Assembly: GCA_900554465.1 (NCBI GenBank)
Contig: USHF01000018.1
Location: forward strand, 1-13,981
Origin: an uncultured Collinsella sp.
Lineage (GTDB): Bacteria; Actinomycetota; Coriobacteriia; Coriobacteriales; Coriobacteriaceae
Direction: 5' to 3'
DNA: 13,981 nucleotides
Part shown: piece by piece, positions 11,812-13,981 of the stretch
Layout: each line of letters starts with the position of its first letter
How positions within the stretch are numbered: the stretch's first letter is position 1
The notes under the pieces: generated by a model
What the model was told of the DNA's origin: nothing
Databases searched by the model: none
Seen by the model: only the letters and a program-made list of their open reading frames with translations
Made by a program: the position numbers and the translations under genes

Positions 11812-12393
11812 CTACACGCGAATCGACAGGTTCTTTTTATCATCGCTCCAGTTGCAGGCATTGCGCGCAGGGCATGCAAAGCAGGCGCGCGACGCTTTGT
11901 CGGCTGCATAGAGCAGACGCTCAAGCGGCTGGCTGTTCACGCGCAGCTTTCGATGGCCCAGAATGGCCGTCTTAATGGCTGCGGCATCTGCCGGCTCAAA
12001 CGCCACGTCTTCGGGCATGCCGCCGAGAATCGCATCGGCGACGCGTTCGCTTGCAACATCATGGGATATACCCGATTCATACTGTTCATCTTTGCCGATA
12101 TCGTGAAGAAGTGCCGTGGCATAGATGACCTCGCGGTCAAATTTGAGCTCTTCCTCGAGATTCTTGATCCACATAATACGGGCGACATCCAGCAGATGGT
12201 CGATACCATGGCGGCAAAAGATGCGCCCCGATTCCAACTGCGCAATGTTTCCCAGATGCCGCCGGAACAGTCCGTTGGCACAGATGTAATCAATGCGAGG
12301 CATGGCACCAAAGGGAGTCAGGCCCGAAGCCATAAAGCCGCGACGCGACGTTCCTTCATCGGTCTTCGATGCAAAGTCGTTGACGACTCTCAT
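11812..12393 (-). CDS. HD-domain phosphohydrolase in the folate operon
   Basis: This 193-residue metal-dependent HD-superfamily protein has an HD core starting at His62 and His66 (CRHGIDHLLDVARI). It continues with His97-Asp98 in ATALLHDIGKDE, His111 in ISHDVASERVADAIL, His147 in AILGHRK and Asp165 in LLYAADKASR. A short Cys cluster follows (C171, C174, C180 in CFACPARNAC), which could bind zinc or iron, then the C-terminus NWSDDKKN. HD proteins usually hydrolyse phosphate esters or nucleotides. It starts two bases after the folE stop and sits between folE and folB, so it is probably translated with them. That makes it a candidate for removing phosphates from dihydroneopterin triphosphate, the step between FolE and FolB for which many bacteria lack the known NudB. 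That role is inferred from position only. Confidence 0.85.
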   Translation of the reverse strand: MRVVNDFASKTDEGTSRRGFMASGLTPFGAMPRIDYICANGLFRRHLGNIAQLESGRIFCRHGIDHLLDVARIMWIKNLEEELKFDREVIYATALLHDIGKDEQYESGISHDVASERVADAILGGMPEDVAFEPADAAAIKTAILGHRKLRVNSQPLERLLYAADKASRACFACPARNACNWSDDKKNLSIRV

Positions 12394-12395
12394 GG

Positions 12396-12953
12396 TTAGC
12401 GGCCCAGCATCCTAAAGAATCGCTCCTCGAGCGACGGATCGGTCTCAAAGACACCGCGACGAGCAAGCGTTACGGTCTTGGTACCGGGCTTTTGCACGCC
12501 GCGCATGGTCATGCACATATGCTCGGCTTCCATCAGCACGATTGCCCCTTGGGGGGCAAGATATTCCATGAGGGCATCGGCAACCTGTGTACACAGCTGC
12601 TCCTGCAGCTGCAGACGACGGGCATAGACCTCAACCGTGCGAGCAAGCTTAGACAGACCCGCCACGCGGCCGTTAGGGATATAGCCGATCGCAGCCTTGC
12701 CATAAAACGGCAGCAGATGGTGCTCGCACAGCGAGTAAAACGTGATGTCGCGCTCGATAACTAAATCGTTCGAAGCGACGGCAAAAGTTTTGGACAGGTG
12801 CTCCTCAGCGCTCTGGTCCATGCCGCCGGCAATCTCGCCATACATACGGGCGACGCGTGCCGGCGTCTCCAGCAGGCCCTCACGAGTTGGGTCCTCGCCT
12901 ATGCCCTCAAGCAGCAGCTTTATGGCGGTCTCAACTTTTTCCTGATCGACCAT
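12396..12953 (-). CDS. folE: GTP cyclohydrolase I
   Basis: This 185-residue enzyme converts GTP to 7,8-dihydroneopterin triphosphate, the first step of folate synthesis. The zinc ligands are visible: Cys76 and His79 in FYSLCEHHLLPF, and Cys147 in EHMCMTMRG. Other family hallmarks are DPTREGLLETPARVARMY, GKAAIGYIPNGRVAGLSKLAR and the GVQKPGTKT stretch. The length is that of a full bacterial type IA enzyme. ATG at 12953 follows GTGAGG. A possible -10 element TACCAT (complement of 12988-12993) lies about 35 bases upstream in the 66-base gap after nrdG, without a clear -35, so transcription could be independent or read through from nrdG. It leads the folE-HD-folB operon. Confidence 0.96.
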   Translation of the reverse strand: MVDQEKVETAIKLLLEGIGEDPTREGLLETPARVARMYGEIAGGMDQSAEEHLSKTFAVASNDLVIERDITFYSLCEHHLLPFYGKAAIGYIPNGRVAGLSKLARTVEVYARRLQLQEQLCTQVADALMEYLAPQGAIVLMEAEHMCMTMRGVQKPGTKTVTLARRGVFETDPSLEERFFRMLGR

Positions 12954-13019
12954 CTAGGCCTCACTCTTCCGATTTTGCGTTCGCGCTATGGTACCACGCC
13001 CTCCGGCATCGGCCACAAG

Positions 13020-13601
13020 CTACATAGTATGGGTCGAATAGACCGGATCGTCTCGCCAAAGCTCCACAGCATCGCAAAGCGCGACGCCCTCGCGCGCGGC
13101 ACGAGCGCGCGTGGCGTTCATGTCGATCACGCGCTGATTACTCGAGCCCCTAAAACGCAACGAGATATCGTGCAGGTCTTGAACAAACGGGCCGTCCACT
13201 AGCATGTCGAGGCAGGCAAGGATACGATCCGTCGCCTCGGTATGGTGACAACCGCCCGGCATAAGTTCCTCGAGCACGTCACCGGTAAAGCACCAAATGG
13301 TCTTCCCCGACTCCACAGGATAGGCCGCACGCACGCGTTCGATAAAGTCAACGAGACCCGCCTGATTCTCGGGCTCCATGGGCTCGCCGCCCAGAATCGT
13401 CAGGCCATCAATAAAGGGATGGTCAAGACTCTCGATAATTTTGTCCTCGACGGCACGATCGAACGGCTCACCAGCGGCAAAGTCCCACGCGACGGAGTTA
13501 AAGCAATTCTTGCACCCACGACGGCACCCGCTCACAAACAGAGAAGTACGAACACCTTCCCCATCAGCAATGTCGAAATACTTAATGTTCGCGTAGTTCA
13601 T
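13020..13601 (-). CDS. nrdG: Anaerobic ribonucleotide reductase activating protein (radical SAM)
   Basis: This 193-residue radical SAM enzyme should install the glycyl radical on the class III ribonucleotide reductase NrdD, which makes deoxyribonucleotides without oxygen. The cluster motif CxxxCxxC is at C26, C30 and C33 (FVSGCRRGCKNCFN). GEGVRTSLF comes before it, and the SAM-binding GGEP is in LTILGGEPMEPEN. Length and start (MNYANIKYFDIADG) match NrdG proteins. ATG at 13601 has AGGAG upstream. The in-frame frame continues 69 codons further up through the 22-bp hairpin and is not protein. nrdD, its usual neighbour, does not lie directly upstream, since 13602-13981 holds no large gene. Either nrdD is beyond the window or this is a related glycyl-radical activase. 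Confidence 0.9.
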   Translation of the reverse strand: MNYANIKYFDIADGEGVRTSLFVSGCRRGCKNCFNSVAWDFAAGEPFDRAVEDKIIESLDHPFIDGLTILGGEPMEPENQAGLVDFIERVRAAYPVESGKTIWCFTGDVLEELMPGGCHHTEATDRILACLDMLVDGPFVQDLHDISLRFRGSSNQRVIDMNATRARAAREGVALCDAVELWRDDPVYSTHTM

Positions 13602-13616
13602 AGGTAACTCTCCTGG

Positions 13617-13700
13617 GAGGCCGGGACATATCATCCCGTCCTCAAACATTCTCGGCCTGCGGCCTGCGAAACTGCGGGCGGGACGATATGCCCCGGCCTC
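13617..13700 (-). promoter_or_regulatory. 22-bp hairpin in the nrdG leader
   Basis: The arms 13617-13638 and 13679-13700 pair over 22 bases around a 40-base loop. On minus-strand RNA all 22 pair, two of them as G-U; on plus-strand RNA those two would be A-C mismatches, so the structure belongs to the nrdG transcript. Its 3' arm ends three bases before the AGGAG of nrdG, so it is placed to affect translation start. It may also be a copy of a dispersed intergenic repeat. Confidence 0.6.
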
Positions 13701-13736
13701 ATGCAAAGGGTAACTCAATGAACGAAGCGAACATCG

Positions 13737-13742
13737 AGTATA
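13737..13742 (-). promoter_or_regulatory. Possible -10 element of nrdG
   Basis: The minus strand reads TATACT here. No good -35 lies 17 bases upstream; instead two imperfect direct repeats (13760-13780 and 13794-13814) are found, as at activator-dependent promoters. The predicted leader would be about 130 bases. Confidence 0.35.
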
Positions 13743-13759
13743 GGGTTCGAGGTCCAATA

Positions 13760-13814
13760 AAAACTTTGTTGCAGCCCAACCGTCATCGCAAGCAAAACGT
13801 TGTTGCAAGTCAAC
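13760..13814. repeat. Two imperfect 21-bp direct repeats, 34-bp period
   Basis: The copies at 13760-13780 and 13794-13814 share 17 of 21 bases (AAAAC, TTGTTGCA and CAAC are identical blocks). They lie just upstream of the likely nrdG -10 element and could be regulator sites. They do not match the NrdR-box consensus as I know it. Confidence 0.45.
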
Positions 13815-13933
13815 TCATTTCCGCTAAGAACTTCGAGAAGTGAGCAGACCGCATGCTGCATCTCAACTACGTCAACTTGGCTGAACCGAGAGGGCCGCTT
13901 GGGCTTTTGCTCGATATGAGTTCCGCACGCAAA

Positions 13934-13956
13934 GAAGGCCACTTAATGTGGCCTTC
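13934..13956. terminator. Hairpin near the window end, possible terminator
   Basis: A perfect 9-bp stem (13934-13942/13948-13956) has a 5-base loop. On the minus strand it is followed by TTTGCG, on the plus strand by GTCTTGCG. It could end a minus-strand gene lying beyond the window. The T tract is weak on both strands. Confidence 0.45.
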
Positions 13957-13981
13957 GTCTTGCGCAGGACTGTAGAGCAGG

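Larger units (their letters stand above)
13702..13933. other. Intergenic region with no convincing gene
   Basis: Short frames exist on both strands: a 41-codon ORF at 13718-13843 on the plus strand with a weak AAAGGG before it, and a 75-codon minus frame at 13715-13942 starting with GTG. Neither has recognisable sequence, and they overlap each other and the presumed nrdG promoter. The AT content is higher than in neighbouring genes. Two 21-base imperfect direct repeats lie at 13760-13780 and 13794-13814. Confidence 0.5.

Noticed and set aside
13742..13755. GGTTCGA-like T-arm suggesting a tRNA
   Set aside because: No acceptor stem, anticodon arm or D arm can be built around it on either strand.
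13602..13808. Longer NrdG starting 69 codons upstream
   Set aside because: The extension translates the 22-bp hairpin and has no family similarity, while MNYANIKYFDIADG at 13601 matches the family start and has AGGAG.
13715..13942. 75-codon minus-strand ORF upstream of nrdG
   Set aside because: It starts with GTG in the loop of a hairpin, has no ribosome site or similarity I recognise, and overlaps the likely nrdG promoter.

Overview
The window looks like a contig end from a high-GC member of the Coriobacteriia, most like Collinsella. This rests on overall gene style, GC-rich codon use, and a gene set of O-acetylhomoserine sulfhydrylase, M19 dipeptidase and an NrdG-type activase. It is an impression from the sequence, not a database match. 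The first 34 bases are an Illumina Nextera/Tn5 adapter left on the contig, so genomic sequence starts at base 35. No mobile element, CRISPR array, rRNA, tRNA or phage gene is visible; this is mostly ordinary chromosomal housekeeping.

Layout. 35-684 (+): 3' part of a ketopantoate-reductase-family gene cut by the contig end, with a terminator. 794-1964 (-): a 68-residue membrane protein and a secreted coiled-coil protein. 2277-3587 (-): metY, with a strong terminator, a sigma70-type promoter and a ~180-nt leader carrying a 17-codon Cys/Met-containing upstream ORF. 3863-4801 (+): a divergent LysR regulator; a perfect inverted repeat with T-N11-A spacing sits between the two genes, centred about 66 bp upstream of the predicted metY start point. 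4865-7385 (+): RNase HI, a Gfo/Idh/MocA oxidoreductase coupled to an acylphosphatase, then a PerR-like Fur-family regulator. 7400-9291 (-): HAD phosphatase, a UreE-like protein and a SlyD-like FKBP isomerase, the last two in an abutting pair. 9412-11276 (+): M19 dipeptidase and a YgjP-type zinc metallopeptidase. 11283-12953 (-): folE, an HD-domain hydrolase with a Cys cluster, and folB. 13020-13601 (-): nrdG behind a leader with a 22-bp hairpin, then ~380 bp to the window end with no convincing gene.

How the genes work together. LysR and metY form a likely sulfur-assimilation control unit, with the Cys-containing leader peptide as a possible second layer. folE and folB are the GTP-cyclohydrolase and aldolase steps of folate synthesis, and the HD protein between them is a candidate for the unassigned dephosphorylation step that separates those reactions. 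The SlyD/UreE-like pair suggests metal (nickel) handling, although no urease gene is in view. I see no wholly new multi-gene system. The points most worth following up are the metY leader peptide, the orphan UreE-like gene beside SlyD, the HD protein in the folate operon, and several RNA hairpins whose G-U pairs mark the transcribed strand.
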